Below are positions 42,524-51,613 of a DNA stretch of 64,000 bases, piece by piece (position 1 is the stretch's first letter; the number at the start of each line of letters is the position of its first letter). The stretch comes from Pseudonocardia hierapolitana (GTDB lineage Bacteria > Actinomycetota > Actinomycetes > Mycobacteriales > Pseudonocardiaceae). The notes below the pieces were generated by a model, which saw nothing but the letters and a program-made list of their open reading frames with translations, had not been told where the DNA came from and made no database searches. The DNA is taken from contig NZ_VIWU01000001.1 of the NCBI RefSeq assembly GCF_007994075.1, positions 5,394,001 to 5,458,000 on the forward strand. Direction: 5' to 3'. The position numbers and the translations under genes are program-made.

Positions 42524-42725
42524 GACTCGCCGCGCCCAGATGCCCGACTCGCCGTGCCCGGACGTCGGACTCGCCGTGCCCGGATGTCGGACTCGCCGTG
42601 TCGGGATGTCGGACTCGCCGTGTCGGGATGTCGGACTCGCGCGGCGTTGGCAGACACGTGCGGGCGAGTCTTGCGTTCAGCACGGTGTGTCGGGCGTTCG
42701 GCGCGGTGTGTCGGGCGTCCGGGCA
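42524..42725. repeat. 22-bp tandem repeat with GACTCGC core in a convergent gap
   Basis: GACTCGC begins at 42524, 42546, 42568, 42590, 42612 and 42634, an exact 22-bp period. The spacer between cores is also similar (CGTGYCSGGATGTCG-like). One inverted copy, GCGAGTC, is at 42664, and a 21-bp pair (CGGTGTGTCGGGCGT at 42683 and 42704) follows. The array fills the 219-bp gap between the convergent hypothetical and alpha-glucosidase genes. No reading frame or CRISPR-like spacer is present. Confidence 0.85.
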
Positions 42726-42730
42726 CGGCC

Positions 42731-44308
42731 TCAGGCGAGCCAGGCGGCGGTGTCCGGCGGGAGCATGCCGTCGGTGAGGGGGCCGCTGGCCAGGATGACC
42801 TCGCCGGGCGGGAGCGGGACCACCTCCGCGGAGGTGTTCAGCGCGCAGACCAGCGTGGTGCCTGCCCGGCGAAACGCGAAGCAGCCCTCGGGGGCGCCGA
42901 ACCATTCCAGCTCGTCGCCCTCGAAGCCGGGGTGGGTGTTGCGGAGCTCGATCGCGCGCCGTACCAGCGACAGCATGGAGCCGGTGTCCTCCAGCTGCTC
43001 GGCGGCGACGAGCTTCCCGTAGTCGGGCGGCATCGGCAGCCACGGGTCGCCCGAGGTGAACCCGTAGCCCGGCGCGCTGCCCTCCCATGGCATCGGCACC
43101 CGGCAGCGGTCGCGGCCGCGTCGGGTGCGGCCGGAGAGCTCCCAGATCGGGTCCTGCAGCACGTCGTCGGGCAGTTCGACATCGGGGAGGCCGAGCTCCT
43201 CGCCGTTGTAGAGGTAGACGACCCCCGGCAGCGCCAGCTCCACGAGTGCCATCGCCCGGGCCCGCGCGAGGCCGACGGTGCCACCGCCGTAGCGCGTGAC
43301 GGGCCGGGAGACGTCGTGGTTGGACAGCGTCCACGCCGCAGGCGCGCCCACGTCGGCGACGGCCGCGAGCGACTGCTCGATCGCCGTCCTGAGGGCGGCC
43401 GCCTCGAACGGCGCGCGCACGAGCCGGAAGTTGAAGCCCAGGTGCAGCTCGTCGGAGCGCATGTAGCGGGAGAACCGGTCGCCGTCGCCCACCCACACCT
43501 CGCCCACGACGAGCCGGCCCGGATAGTGGTCGAGCACGGCGCGGATCATCCGGTGCACGCCGTGGACGTCGTCGTGGTCGAAGCGCGGGTCCGGCTCCAC
43601 CACCGAGGCGGCCCACCGCTCGCCGTCAGGGACGGCGCCGCGTTCCTCCCGCGCGTCCGGGAGATCGGGCGGTTTGCTCATGCCGTGGGCGACGTCGATC
43701 CGGAACCCGTCGACGTCGCGGTCCAGCCAGAACCGCAGCGTCTTCTCCAGGTCGGCCCACACCTCGGGGTTCGTCCAGTTCAGGTCCGGCTGCCCGGGGG
43801 CGAACAGGTGCAGGTACCACTCGCCGGGGCTGCCGTCCGGGTCCTGCACCCGCGTCCACGCGGGCCCGCCGAAGACGCTCTGCCAGTTGTTCGGCGGGTC
43901 GTCGCCGCCTCCGCCGCGGCCGCGGCGGAAGTGGTAGCGGGCCCGCTCGGGGCTGCCCGGTGCGGCGTCCAGCGCCGCGCGGAACCACTCGTGCTCGCTG
44001 GAGGTGTGGTTCGGGACGAGGTCGATCGTGACGCGCAGGCCGTGCTCGTGGGCGTCGGCGACGAGACGGTCGAACGCGGCGAGGTCGCCGAACACCGGGT
44101 CGACCTCGCGCGGGTCGGCCACGTCGTAGCCGTGGTCGGCCATGGGCGAGGTGAAGAACGGGGTGAGCCAGATCGCGTCCACCCCGAGCAGCTCGAGGTA
44201 GCCCAGCCGGGCCCGGATGCCGTCGAGGTCACCGACGCCGTCGCCGTCCGCGTCCGAGAACGAACGGACGTAGATCTGGTACACCACGGCGTCCCGCCAC
44301 CACTGCAC
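42731..44308 (-). CDS. aglA: GH13 alpha-glucosidase
   Basis: A 525-residue alpha-amylase-family enzyme of the oligo-1,6-glucosidase/alpha-glucosidase group. The catalytic triad is visible: nucleophile Asp205 (GFRIDVAHGM), acid/base Glu270 (VVGEVWVGD) and transition-state Asp332 (LSNHDVSRP); region I is DLVPNHTS at 97-104. There is no signal peptide, so it should cleave maltose- or trehalose-type sugars in the cytoplasm. I chose the GTG at 44308 (VQWWRDAVVYQIYVRSF), since family similarity begins there; no strong ribosome site is seen. It lies downstream of the globin on the same strand, as aglA and glbO are in mycobacteria. Confidence 0.92.
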   Translation of the reverse strand: MQWWRDAVVYQIYVRSFSDADGDGVGDLDGIRARLGYLELLGVDAIWLTPFFTSPMADHGYDVADPREVDPVFGDLAAFDRLVADAHEHGLRVTIDLVPNHTSSEHEWFRAALDAAPGSPERARYHFRRGRGGGGDDPPNNWQSVFGGPAWTRVQDPDGSPGEWYLHLFAPGQPDLNWTNPEVWADLEKTLRFWLDRDVDGFRIDVAHGMSKPPDLPDAREERGAVPDGERWAASVVEPDPRFDHDDVHGVHRMIRAVLDHYPGRLVVGEVWVGDGDRFSRYMRSDELHLGFNFRLVRAPFEAAALRTAIEQSLAAVADVGAPAAWTLSNHDVSRPVTRYGGGTVGLARARAMALVELALPGVVYLYNGEELGLPDVELPDDVLQDPIWELSGRTRRGRDRCRVPMPWEGSAPGYGFTSGDPWLPMPPDYGKLVAAEQLEDTGSMLSLVRRAIELRNTHPGFEGDELEWFGAPEGCFAFRRAGTTLVCALNTSAEVVPLPPGEVILASGPLTDGMLPPDTAAWLA

Positions 44309-44388
44309 GGGCCAGATCTTGCCAAGCGAAAGGGGACGGAGCGAGGGCTCTCCGTCACACCGGGTAGTAGTTCGAGCAGTTGGTGGAC

Positions 44389-44772
44389 TCAGAAGGGGCT
44401 GTTCACCATACTGGCCGCCGCGTACGTCAGGTACTGCCACAGCTGGTCGCGGTGGGCGGGGTCGAGGCCGGCGTCGTCGACCGCCACCCGCATGCACCGC
44501 AGCCAGGCGTCCCGCTCGATGGGCCCGACCTTGAACGGCGCGTGCCGCATCCGGAGCCGGGGATGGCCGCGCTGGTCCGAATAGGTGCGCGGGCCGCCCC
44601 AGTACTGCTCGAGGAACATCCGTAGCCGCTCCTCGGCCGGGCCGAGGTCTTCCTCCGGGTAGAGGGGGCGGAGCACCTCGTCCTCGGCGACCTGCTCGTA
44701 GAACCGCCGGACGAGCTTCTCGAAGACCGGGGCTCCGCCGACCTCGGCGTAGAAGTTCTGAGGATCGGTCAC
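44389..44772 (-). CDS. glbO: Truncated haemoglobin, group II (GlbO-type)
   Basis: A 127-residue 2-on-2 globin. [22 protein letters not shown] carries the B10 Tyr, LYPEEDL the CD corner, [15 protein letters not shown] the E helix, RHAPFKVG the proximal F8 His, and [11 protein letters not shown] the G8 Trp region of group II globins. It binds oxygen or NO and is linked to aerobic respiration and nitrosative stress in mycobacteria. The ATG start is unambiguous. Confidence 0.95.
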   Translation of the reverse strand: MTDPQNFYAEVGGAPVFEKLVRRFYEQVAEDEVLRPLYPEEDLGPAEERLRMFLEQYWGGPRTYSDQRGHPRLRMRHAPFKVGPIERDAWLRCMRVAVDDAGLDPAHRDQLWQYLTYAAASMVNSPF

Positions 44773-44798
44773 GGTCCCATCATCCCCTCCCGCGCCGG

Positions 44799-45857
44799 CT
44801 AGGGTATCGAGGGGCGGGGCTCCGCCCCCGGGAAGACCGAGGGCCGCGGGACGCCCGCGTCCTCGAACGCGTCGGCGATGGCGGCGTTGAGTGCACGCTG
44901 GACGGCGAACTGCTCACCCGGCTTGACCTTGACGGTCAGGCGCAGCGTGACCCCTTCCGGCCCGACCCGCTCGACGCCGAGCATCTCGGGCGGCTCCAGC
45001 ACCGAGTCGGTGACGTCCTTCTCGGCGACGCGCTCGGTGGCGGCACGCTCGGCGAGGGCGCTCGCGCTGGGGATGTCGGCGGCGTGGGCGAGCGGCAGGT
45101 CGATGACCGCGACGGCGTAGCCCTGGCTCTTGTTGCCCACGCGCAGGATCTCGCCGTTGCGGACGTACCAGACCGTGCCCTGGTGGTCCCGCAACGTGGT
45201 GATCCGCAGCCCGACGGCCTCCACGACGCCGCTCGCCTCGCCGGCGTCGATGATGTCGCCGACGCCGTACTGGTCCTCCATCAGCATGAACATGCCCGAG
45301 AGGAAGTCGCGCACGAGGTTCTGGGCGCCGAAGCCGACCGCGACGCCCACGATCCCGGCCGAGGCGAGGATCGGGGCGAGCGCCACGCCGAACTCGGCGA
45401 GCACCATGATCGCGCCGACCGTGAGGATGACGACCGAGCTGATCGAGCGCAGCACCGAGCCGATGGTGCGGGCGCGCTGGGCGCGGCGCGGGGTCGTCGC
45501 GCCGTTGCCGCCACCGTTGCCGCGCAGCCGCGGCGCGCGCCCGACGAGCCGGGAGATCCGCGAGTTGGTGGCGCCCTCGACGATGCGGTTGATCGCGCGG
45601 TGGAGCATGTACCTGGCCACCACGCAGAGAACGACGATCAGCGCCACGTTGAACGTCGTGGACACGATCGTGTCGGCGGAACGGGCGAGGAAGTCGCTGT
45701 TGGTCACCTTGTAGAACTCCGCGCACCAGCTGCCTGCGTCGGCAGCGCAGGTGGGTTGGTCGGGTACGGCGGCTGCGGGGAAGGCTGCTGCGGGTAGGGG
45801 AACGGCGGGTAGGGGAACGGCGGGTAGGGGAACGGGGGGCAGGGGAGCGGGGGTCAC
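44799..45857 (-). CDS. MscS-type mechanosensitive channel with Pro/Ala-rich N-terminus
   Basis: A 352-residue small-conductance mechanosensitive channel. The first 35 residues are a PLPAV repeat (from 15-bp DNA repeats at 45791-45835), followed by a short Cys-containing segment ([11 protein letters not shown]), membrane helices around 60-80 and 125-150, and the TM3 pore helix with [28 protein letters not shown]. The beta domain [22 protein letters not shown] and an alpha/beta C-terminus follow. It opens on membrane tension to release solutes. The GTG at 45857 overlaps the stop of the upstream peptidase gene (GTGA), so translation is coupled; an odd pairing of products. Confidence 0.9.
   Translation of the reverse strand: MTPAPLPPVPLPAVPLPAVPLPAAAFPAAAVPDQPTCAADAGSWCAEFYKVTNSDFLARSADTIVSTTFNVALIVVLCVVARYMLHRAINRIVEGATNSRISRLVGRAPRLRGNGGGNGATTPRRAQRARTIGSVLRSISSVVILTVGAIMVLAEFGVALAPILASAGIVGVAVGFGAQNLVRDFLSGMFMLMEDQYGVGDIIDAGEASGVVEAVGLRITTLRDHQGTVWYVRNGEILRVGNKSQGYAVAVIDLPLAHAADIPSASALAERAATERVAEKDVTDSVLEPPEMLGVERVGPEGVTLRLTVKVKPGEQFAVQRALNAAIADAFEDAGVPRPSVFPGAEPRPSIP
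45791..45835 (-). repeat. Three 15-bp repeats in the mscS N-terminus
   Basis: Identical units CGGGTAGGGGAACGG at 45791, 45806 and 45821 encode PLPAV on the minus strand just after the start codon. A degenerate partial copy continues toward the start. Confidence 0.9.
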
Positions 45858-47953
45858 GACAGCTCCAGACCGGTGTGTGCGGCGACGAAGGACAGCTGGT
45901 CGACCGCCAGCGCAACGCTGCGGGAGACCGCACGGGCGCCGTGGCCCACGTCGGTCTCGCGGCGGATCAGGATCGGACGGGTGTGCGGGTCGCCGGTCGT
46001 GGCGTGCTGCAGCGCGGCGCACATCTTGCGGGCGTGCAGCGGGTCGACCCGTGTGTCGGAGTCGAACACGGTGAAGAGCACGGCCGGATACGCCACATCT
46101 TCGTGGACGTGGTGGTAGGGCGAATAGTTCAGCAGCCAGCCGAGCTCCTCGGGGTCGGCGGCGGTGCCGTACTCGTCGTTCCACGTGCGGCCGAGGGAGA
46201 ACTCCTCGTAGCGCACCATGTCCAGCAGCGGCGCCGAGCAGACGACGGCCCGGTACAGGTCGGGGCGCTGGGTGAGCGCGGCACCGACTAGCAGGCCGCC
46301 GTTGGACCCGCCCATGATCGCGAGCCGGTCGGCAGTGGTGTCACCCGCGTCGATCAGGGCGGTGGCCGCGGCGTGCAGGTCGTCGAAGACGTTCTGCTTG
46401 TTGGCGCGGTTCCCGGCGAGGTGCCACTCCTCGCCCTCCTCGCCGCCGCCGCGCAGGGACACCAGCGCGAACGTGCCGCCTGCCTCGACCCAGGACAGCG
46501 CCGACGCGGTGTAGGCGGGCTCGCGGCTGATGCCGAAGCCGCCGTAGCCGGTGACGAGGGCGGGCCGGGGGCCGGACGCGTCGGGCGGACAGATGACGAA
46601 CATCCGCACGGTCGTGCCGTCGGCCGAGGTGAACTCGCGGTGCTCGGTGCGCACGGCGGGCACGTCGACGGCGCCCGGCGCCGCCTCCTCCCGCACGGTC
46701 TCCCCGGTGGCGAGGTCGAAGCGGTGCACCTCCGGGGGCGTGACCAGGTCGGTCCAGCCGAGCCAGAGCCGGCCCGCCTCGGCGGGGGTGTCCCGGTCGG
46801 CCACCGAGAAGCCGGTGAGCGAGCCGGTGCCGGGCAGCGGGACGGTGTCGTGCAGGCGGCCGTCGGCGGCGTCGTGGAGCGCGACCTCGGCCACCGCGTG
46901 CCGGGTGCGGGCGAGCGCGAGCAGCGGCGCCCCGTCCGGCCGTTCCAGGCGGCGCACGGCCTGCAACACCGAGCCCGGGTCCTCGGGCACCAGCTCGCGC
47001 CAGTGCTCGCGTGCAGGCGTGCGCGGGTCGGCGACGGCCAGCCGCCAGCGCGGTGCACCGTCGGTGGTGTGCAGGTACAGCAACCCGTCCCGGTCGACCC
47101 ACGCGTGGCACTGCACGTCGTCGGCCTGGGTGAGCAGCGGCGTGAGGGGAGGTGTCTTCTCGGCGCCGCTCAGCTCGGCGATCCACACGCTGTCGCGGCG
47201 GGCCGTGCCGATGTTGCCGGTGACGACCAGCCAGCCGCCGTCCCGGGAGACGTGCACGCCGTAGTAGGTGTGCTCGTCGTAGAGCCCGGGACCGTCGATC
47301 AACTCGTCGTCCGTGGTGGGCGTGCCCACCCGGTGGCGCCAGATCCGGCGGTGGAACGCCTGCTCCCCTTCGGGCACCTCGTCCTCGGCCACCATCCGCA
47401 CGAACACGAACTCCTCGCCGCCGGGCAGCCAGGCGACGTCGGAGTAGCGGCAGCGGTCGATCGGCGGCTCCACGTCCTCGCCCGTCGTGACGTCGAGCAC
47501 GTGCAGCACCGAGTGCTCGTCGCCCCCGCTGGAGAGCTGGTAGGCCAGCAGCCTGCCCTCGAGGTCCGGGACCCAGCCGTCGAGCGTCGTGCGTCCGGTG
47601 GGGTCGAGCGCCACCGGGTCCAGCAGCACCCGCTCGCTGCCGTCGGCCTCCCGGACGTGCAGCACGGCGTGCTCCTGCCCGGGCTCGCGGCGGGTGCCGA
47701 ACCGGCGACCGGCCCGCCACAGCGGAGCCGACACCGACCCGGCCGACATGAGTTCGCTGAGCCGGGTGGCGAGCCCGTCCCGGCCCGCGAGCCCGTCGAG
47801 GTGCTCCCTGGTCAGCACGTCCTGCGCAGCCGACCACGCCCGCGTGCGCGGGTCGTCCGGATCCTCGAGCCACCGGTACGGGTCGGCGACACGGTGGCCG
47901 TGCAGCTCCTCGACCAGATCGAGGCGCTCGGCGTCCGGGTAGGGAGCGTTCAC
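45854..47953 (-). CDS. Prolyl oligopeptidase (S9A)
   Basis: A 699-residue serine peptidase: seven-bladed beta-propeller over residues 60-400 and a C-terminal alpha/beta hydrolase. The catalytic triad is Ser550 in MGGSNGGLL, Asp633 in VFDSDTRVD and His671 in DVGHGA. The N-terminal VADPYRWLEDPDDPRTRAW is the family hallmark. It cleaves short peptides after proline. No signal peptide is seen, so it should be cytoplasmic. It starts at GTG 47953 and could feed proline to the catabolic cluster at 56-62 kb, but the genes are not linked. Confidence 0.95.
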   Translation of the reverse strand: MNAPYPDAERLDLVEELHGHRVADPYRWLEDPDDPRTRAWSAAQDVLTREHLDGLAGRDGLATRLSELMSAGSVSAPLWRAGRRFGTRREPGQEHAVLHVREADGSERVLLDPVALDPTGRTTLDGWVPDLEGRLLAYQLSSGGDEHSVLHVLDVTTGEDVEPPIDRCRYSDVAWLPGGEEFVFVRMVAEDEVPEGEQAFHRRIWRHRVGTPTTDDELIDGPGLYDEHTYYGVHVSRDGGWLVVTGNIGTARRDSVWIAELSGAEKTPPLTPLLTQADDVQCHAWVDRDGLLYLHTTDGAPRWRLAVADPRTPAREHWRELVPEDPGSVLQAVRRLERPDGAPLLALARTRHAVAEVALHDAADGRLHDTVPLPGTGSLTGFSVADRDTPAEAGRLWLGWTDLVTPPEVHRFDLATGETVREEAAPGAVDVPAVRTEHREFTSADGTTVRMFVICPPDASGPRPALVTGYGGFGISREPAYTASALSWVEAGGTFALVSLRGGGEEGEEWHLAGNRANKQNVFDDLHAAATALIDAGDTTADRLAIMGGSNGGLLVGAALTQRPDLYRAVVCSAPLLDMVRYEEFSLGRTWNDEYGTAADPEELGWLLNYSPYHHVHEDVAYPAVLFTVFDSDTRVDPLHARKMCAALQHATTGDPHTRPILIRRETDVGHGARAVSRSVALAVDQLSFVAAHTGLELS

Positions 47954-47991
47954 GCGGGCCGAGGTTACGTCACCCGGTCCGGTGGTCTGTT

Positions 47992-48354
47992 TCAGACGGC
48001 GCGCCTCCGCAGCGCCGCCGCGTCCGGGCCGGTGAGCGTGAGCGGGATCGCCACGTCGGGATTGCCGATCACGCCCACGAACTGGGCGGCGTCACCGACG
48101 ACGGCCACCACCCGCCCGGGCGCGGCCTCCAGGATCGCGGCGGGCAGCCACTCCTCCCCGTCGCGGTACCACCAGCGCTCGGCGAGCACCCCCAACCCGG
48201 CCGCCCGGACCTCGGCGATCGCGGAGTCGCGGTCCGGCGCGGTGGCGAGCTCGGCGCCGAACACCGCCAGCGCGCGCCAGCCACCACCGTCGGGCGCGGG
48301 CTCGACGAACCCGATCAGCTCTCCGTCATCACGACGCACCTCGGTCCTGGACAT
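47992..48354 (-). CDS. Small hypothetical protein
   Basis: A 120-residue protein of mixed alpha/beta character with no family I recognise. It begins MSRTEVRRDDGELIGFVEPA and includes LAERWWYRDGEEWLPAAILE; the pattern is that of a single compact cytoplasmic domain. It is the next gene upstream of the peptidase on the same strand, 38 bp away, and follows the flavin-binding protein gene, so these may share a transcript. Confidence 0.65.
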   Translation of the reverse strand: MSRTEVRRDDGELIGFVEPAPDGGGWRALAVFGAELATAPDRDSAIAEVRAAGLGVLAERWWYRDGEEWLPAAILEAAPGRVVAVVGDAAQFVGVIGNPDVAIPLTLTGPDAAALRRRAV

Positions 48355-48395
48355 GCGGACACGATCCGCCGCCGTGCCCTGCTCGGGCCAGCGGT

Positions 48396-49046
48396 TTACC
48401 CCGGCAGGCGGTCGGCCACGTGGGCGGGCACCGAGGAACCGGGCGGGAGCGTCGGGTCGGGCTCGGGCCCGCCGAAGACCGTGCGTACCGGGAGCACGCC
48501 GGCCCACCGGCCGCCGGCGGCGATGTCGGGCTCGTCGTCGCTCGGTGGGCCGGTGCGCACCTTCACGCTCGCCTCCGCGAGGTCGATGGCGAACACGGCG
48601 GTGGCCGCGAGCTCGCGGCGGTCCGGTTCGCGGGCGTGCTCCCACGAACCCGGCGAGAGCTGCTCCACGATGGCGCGCAGGCCGGCCAGCTCCTCGGCCG
48701 GATCGGTGACGAGCCTCGCGGGACCGTGCACCACCGCGCTGCGGTAGTTCATCGAGTGGTGGAACACCGAGCGCGCGTAGACGATCCCGTCGACGTGGGT
48801 GACGGTCAGGCAGACCGGGGCGCCGTCGGCGATCCGGAGCCAGCCCGCTCCGGTGGAGCCGTGCACGTAGACGGTGTCGTCGATGCGCCCGTAGCCGGTG
48901 GGCAGCACGACGGGGGCGCCGTCCCGGATGAGACCGACGTGGCAGACGAGCCCCGCGTCGAGCACGGCGTGCAGGTCGGCGCGGTCGGTGCGGGCGCGCT
49001 CGCGCAGGCGGGACAAGGTGGTGCGGGCGGTCGTCGAGAGGCTCAC
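48396..49046 (-). CDS. Pyridoxamine-5-phosphate oxidase-like FMN-binding protein
   Basis: A 216-residue protein of the PNPOx-like/flavin-nucleotide-binding group (split beta-barrel): LVCHVGLIRDGAPVVLPTGYGRIDDTVYVHGS, RSVFHHSMNYRSAVVHGPARLV and a KVRTGPPSDDE ending. These bind FMN or a related cofactor; many are poorly characterised. The GTG at 49046 leaves only 29 bp to the divergent MocR-type regulator, a common pairing in which the regulator controls a PLP-related gene. It may therefore be a vitamin B6-linked oxidase; that is inference. Confidence 0.85.
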   Translation of the reverse strand: MSLSTTARTTLSRLRERARTDRADLHAVLDAGLVCHVGLIRDGAPVVLPTGYGRIDDTVYVHGSTGAGWLRIADGAPVCLTVTHVDGIVYARSVFHHSMNYRSAVVHGPARLVTDPAEELAGLRAIVEQLSPGSWEHAREPDRRELAATAVFAIDLAEASVKVRTGPPSDDEPDIAAGGRWAGVLPVRTVFGGPEPDPTLPPGSSVPAHVADRLPG

Positions 49047-49075
49047 ACCCCCATCGTCGGCCGAGAGGTGGCATC

Positions 49076-50479
49076 GTGGCAGGGCCACTTCCGTCCGACT
49101 TCGGAAGGCCACTCGTGGACCTGCCGCCGTTGCCGCTGGACCGTGCCGCTGCGCGCCCGCTCGCCGTCCAGCTCGCCGACGCGCTGCGCGCCGCCACCGC
49201 CGACGGCACGCTCCGCGCGGGCGACCGCCTCCCGTCGACCCGTGCGCTCGCGGCGACGCTCGGCGTGAGCCGCACGGTGACCGCCGCGGCCTACGACCAG
49301 CTGCTCGCCGAGGGCTGGGCTCAGGGGCGGCGTGGGTCGGGCACGTACGTGGTGGGGGCGCCCGCCGGACCGCCTGCGCGCGTGCGGGCCCCGGCGGCGC
49401 CCGCTCCGCGAACCGAGTCCGCCCTCGTCGACCTGACGGCGGGCACGCCCTGCATCGCCGCGCTCGACCGGGCTGCGTGGCGGCGTGCCTGGCGGGCGGC
49501 CGCCGACCCGTTGCCCGATCTCGGGCCGGACTTCGTGGGGCTGGAGGAGTTCCGGACGGTCGTGGTCGAGCACCTGCTGCGCCACCGTGGCCTGCCGGCC
49601 GACCCGGCCGACGTGCTCGCGACCGGTGGCAGCACGTCGGCGGTCGGCGAGCTCGCGCGCACGTTCCCCGCGGGCGCCCGGGTGGCTGTGGAGGAGCCGG
49701 GCTACCAGCGGGCCGTCACCGCGCTGCGCGACGCGGGCCTCGACGTCACGAGCGTTCCGGTGGACGACGCCGGCCTCGTGGTGGACGCGCTCCCGCCCGG
49801 CCTCGCAGCCGTCTACTGCACGCCTGCGCACCAGTACCCCACGGGCTCGCGGCTCTCGGCCGCCCGGCGGGTGGCGCTGGTGGAGCGGGCGCGCGCCGAG
49901 GGGTTCCTCGTGCTGGAGGACGACTACGACGGCGAGCTGCGCTACGACGTCGCGCCGCTGCCGCTGCTCGCCGCGCTCGGGCCCGATGTCGTGGTCCACC
50001 TCGGCACGGCGAGCAAGCTGCTCACCCCGACACTCGGCGCCGGGTGGCTCGTCGCCCCGCCCGCGGTGCGGGAGGCGGTGCTGGCCGCCCGCGAGCGCAG
50101 CGGCGGCCGCCCGGCGCGAGCGGGTCAGCGGGTCTTCGCGGCCTTCGGCGTCCACGGCGACCTGGCGCGGCACCTGCGGCGGCTGCGGCGCGAGCTGGCC
50201 GGACGGCGCAGCGCCGTCGCCGCCGCCGTGCGGGCCGCCGGGCTCGCGGTGGTGGGTGACGCCGCCGGCGCGCACGTGGTGGTGCCGCTGGCCGATGCCG
50301 CCACCGAGCGAGCGGCCGTGGCCGCGGCAGCGGCACGGGGTGTCCGGCTCGACGGGCTCGCCCGCCACTACGCCGGAACGCCGGCCGGGGCGGGGATCGT
50401 GCTCGGGTACGCCGGCCCGAGCCGTGCCGATCTGGAGCGCGCATTGCCGGTGGTGGCGGAGGCGCTGGCCACGCCATGA
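49076..50479 (+). CDS. MocR/PdxR-type regulator (GntR HTH fused to aminotransferase)
   Basis: A 467-residue protein: GntR winged helix over residues 20-90 (PLAVQLADALRAATADGTLRAGDRLPSTR), linker, then an aminotransferase-like PLP domain with VLEDDYDGELRYD and the PLP Lys in GTASKLLTPTLGAGW. MocR regulators bind PLP and often activate pyridoxine biosynthesis or GABA/taurine use. The divergent FMN-binding gene is the probable target. Start is GTG 49076. Confidence 0.92.
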   Translation: MAGPLPSDFGRPLVDLPPLPLDRAAARPLAVQLADALRAATADGTLRAGDRLPSTRALAATLGVSRTVTAAAYDQLLAEGWAQGRRGSGTYVVGAPAGPPARVRAPAAPAPRTESALVDLTAGTPCIAALDRAAWRRAWRAAADPLPDLGPDFVGLEEFRTVVVEHLLRHRGLPADPADVLATGGSTSAVGELARTFPAGARVAVEEPGYQRAVTALRDAGLDVTSVPVDDAGLVVDALPPGLAAVYCTPAHQYPTGSRLSAARRVALVERARAEGFLVLEDDYDGELRYDVAPLPLLAALGPDVVVHLGTASKLLTPTLGAGWLVAPPAVREAVLAARERSGGRPARAGQRVFAAFGVHGDLARHLRRLRRELAGRRSAVAAAVRAAGLAVVGDAAGAHVVVPLADAATERAAVAAAAARGVRLDGLARHYAGTPAGAGIVLGYAGPSRADLERALPVVAEALATP

Positions 50480-50483
50480 TCGG

Positions 50484-50858
50484 GTGGTGCTGTGTGGACG
50501 AATCCTGGCCGAGAGTCTCCGCCCCGGCGCCGCGCTGGAGGTGCCCGACCTGCGGGTCGTCCGGATGTGGCGGGAGGACGTGTCGGCATCCGCTGCGCCC
50601 GGCCAGCCGCCGGTGTGGACGCTCCTCGACGTCGAGGCGCCCGACGAGCAGGCGGGCGAGCTCGCCGATGCCCTGGCCGCGGCCCTGCTCGTGGAGGGCG
50701 GCTGGTACGCGGACTTCTCGATCGGCGGCGACCACGTCGTGGTCTTCGCCGGGCGGTCGTTCCGGTACCGGCGCGGGGACGAGCCCGCGCGGGCGCACGT
50801 CGTCGCGTACGGGAGGAGCGTCGGGGTGCCGGAGCACCAGCTCGACTGGAAAGGTTGA
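50484..50858 (+). CDS. Conserved hypothetical protein
   Basis: A 124-residue protein: RILAESLRPGAALEVPDLRVVRMWREDV, VWTLLDVEAPDEQAGELADALAAALLVEGGWYADFSIGGDHVVVFAGRSFRYRRGD. The pattern suggests a small alpha/beta domain; I recall similar unassigned proteins in actinobacteria. Two adjacent GTG codons (50484, 50487) are possible starts and no good ribosome site is visible. It may be read through from the MocR gene 4 bp upstream. Its stop lies inside the promoter of the next gene. Confidence 0.7.
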   Translation: MVLCGRILAESLRPGAALEVPDLRVVRMWREDVSASAAPGQPPVWTLLDVEAPDEQAGELADALAAALLVEGGWYADFSIGGDHVVVFAGRSFRYRRGDEPARAHVVAYGRSVGVPEHQLDWKG

Positions 50859-50896
50859 ACCAATCGTGTGGCTGGCCTACATTGGTTGAACCAATC
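50853..50896 (+). promoter_or_regulatory. FadR-type promoter with two operator copies
   Basis: A good -35, TTGAAC (50855-50860), 17 nt, and a -10, TACATT (50878-50883). GGTTGAACCAATC covers the -35, and ATTGGTTGAACCAAT, a perfect palindrome about one central base, covers 50881-50895 at the expected start of transcription. The arrangement fits repression by the FadR-family product encoded 18 bp downstream. Confidence 0.8.
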
Positions 50897-50913
50897 AGCG
50901 AGAAGGTGAGGCG

Positions 50914-51603
50914 ATGGACCTGTCGTTCCTGGTCCGCAGCCTCGCCGAGCGGGCGGTACCCGAGCCGGGCACCGGCCGGCTCAGGCTGCCGACGGAGCGT
51001 GAGCTCGGGGCGAGCCTGGAGATCAGCCGGGGTTCGCTGCGGGAACAGCTGTCCGTGTTGGAGCTGCTGGGCTTCCTCGACCGGACGCAGGGCCGGGGGT
51101 CCTACCTGCAGGTCCCGGACGCCGGCTTCCTGCGGCTCTACTTCGACCTCTCGCGCCAGCTCGGCCAGCTGACGCACGGGCAGTTCAGCGCGGCCCGGGA
51201 GATGCTGGAGATCTCCGTGGCCGAGGCCGCGGCGGAGCGCGCCACCGACGACGACGTGGCCGAGCTGCGCGCGCTCGTCGACGAGATGGTGCGGGCGGCC
51301 GACGCAGGCGACCAGGACCGCGCGCTGGAGGCCGACCTGGAGTTCCACCGCCGCCTGTTCACCGTGGTGGACAACCCGATCTTCACCCTGATGCGGGACG
51401 GCCTCGCGCACGTCCTGCGTGGCGCGGTCGTCGACCGCAGGCGGCTCGCCGCGGAACGCGAGCCGTCCGCCGACGGCGCGCCGCGGCCGTCCGACGCCGT
51501 CCACTACGAGGTCGTCGAGGCGCTCGCCGCGCGGGACGGGGCCGCCGCGGCCGCCGCGATGCGCCACCACTTCGTCGTATGGCGCAGCGCCACCAGCCAC
51601 TAG
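50914..51603 (+). CDS. FadR/GntR-family regulator of the sugar-acid operon
   Basis: A 229-residue FCD-type regulator. The winged helix spans about 10-70 (LRLPTERELGASLEISRGSLREQLSVLELLGFLDR) and the all-helical FCD ligand domain 80-225 (MLEISVAEAAAE; DLEFHRRLFTVVDNP; HYEVVEALAARD) has the metal-binding His pattern. It heads an operon for a four-carbon sugar acid and probably responds to that acid or a derivative. The start codon ATG has GAAGGTGAGG upstream. Self-control through the two operators just upstream is likely. Confidence 0.9.
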   Translation: MDLSFLVRSLAERAVPEPGTGRLRLPTERELGASLEISRGSLREQLSVLELLGFLDRTQGRGSYLQVPDAGFLRLYFDLSRQLGQLTHGQFSAAREMLEISVAEAAAERATDDDVAELRALVDEMVRAADAGDQDRALEADLEFHRRLFTVVDNPIFTLMRDGLAHVLRGAVVDRRRLAAEREPSADGAPRPSDAVHYEVVEALAARDGAAAAAAMRHHFVVWRSATSH

Positions 51604-51613
51604 GAGGTCCTTC

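Noticed and set aside
42524..42640. CRISPR array
   Set aside because: The unit is only 22 bp with a 7-bp core and no unique spacers of regular length, and no cas genes are near.
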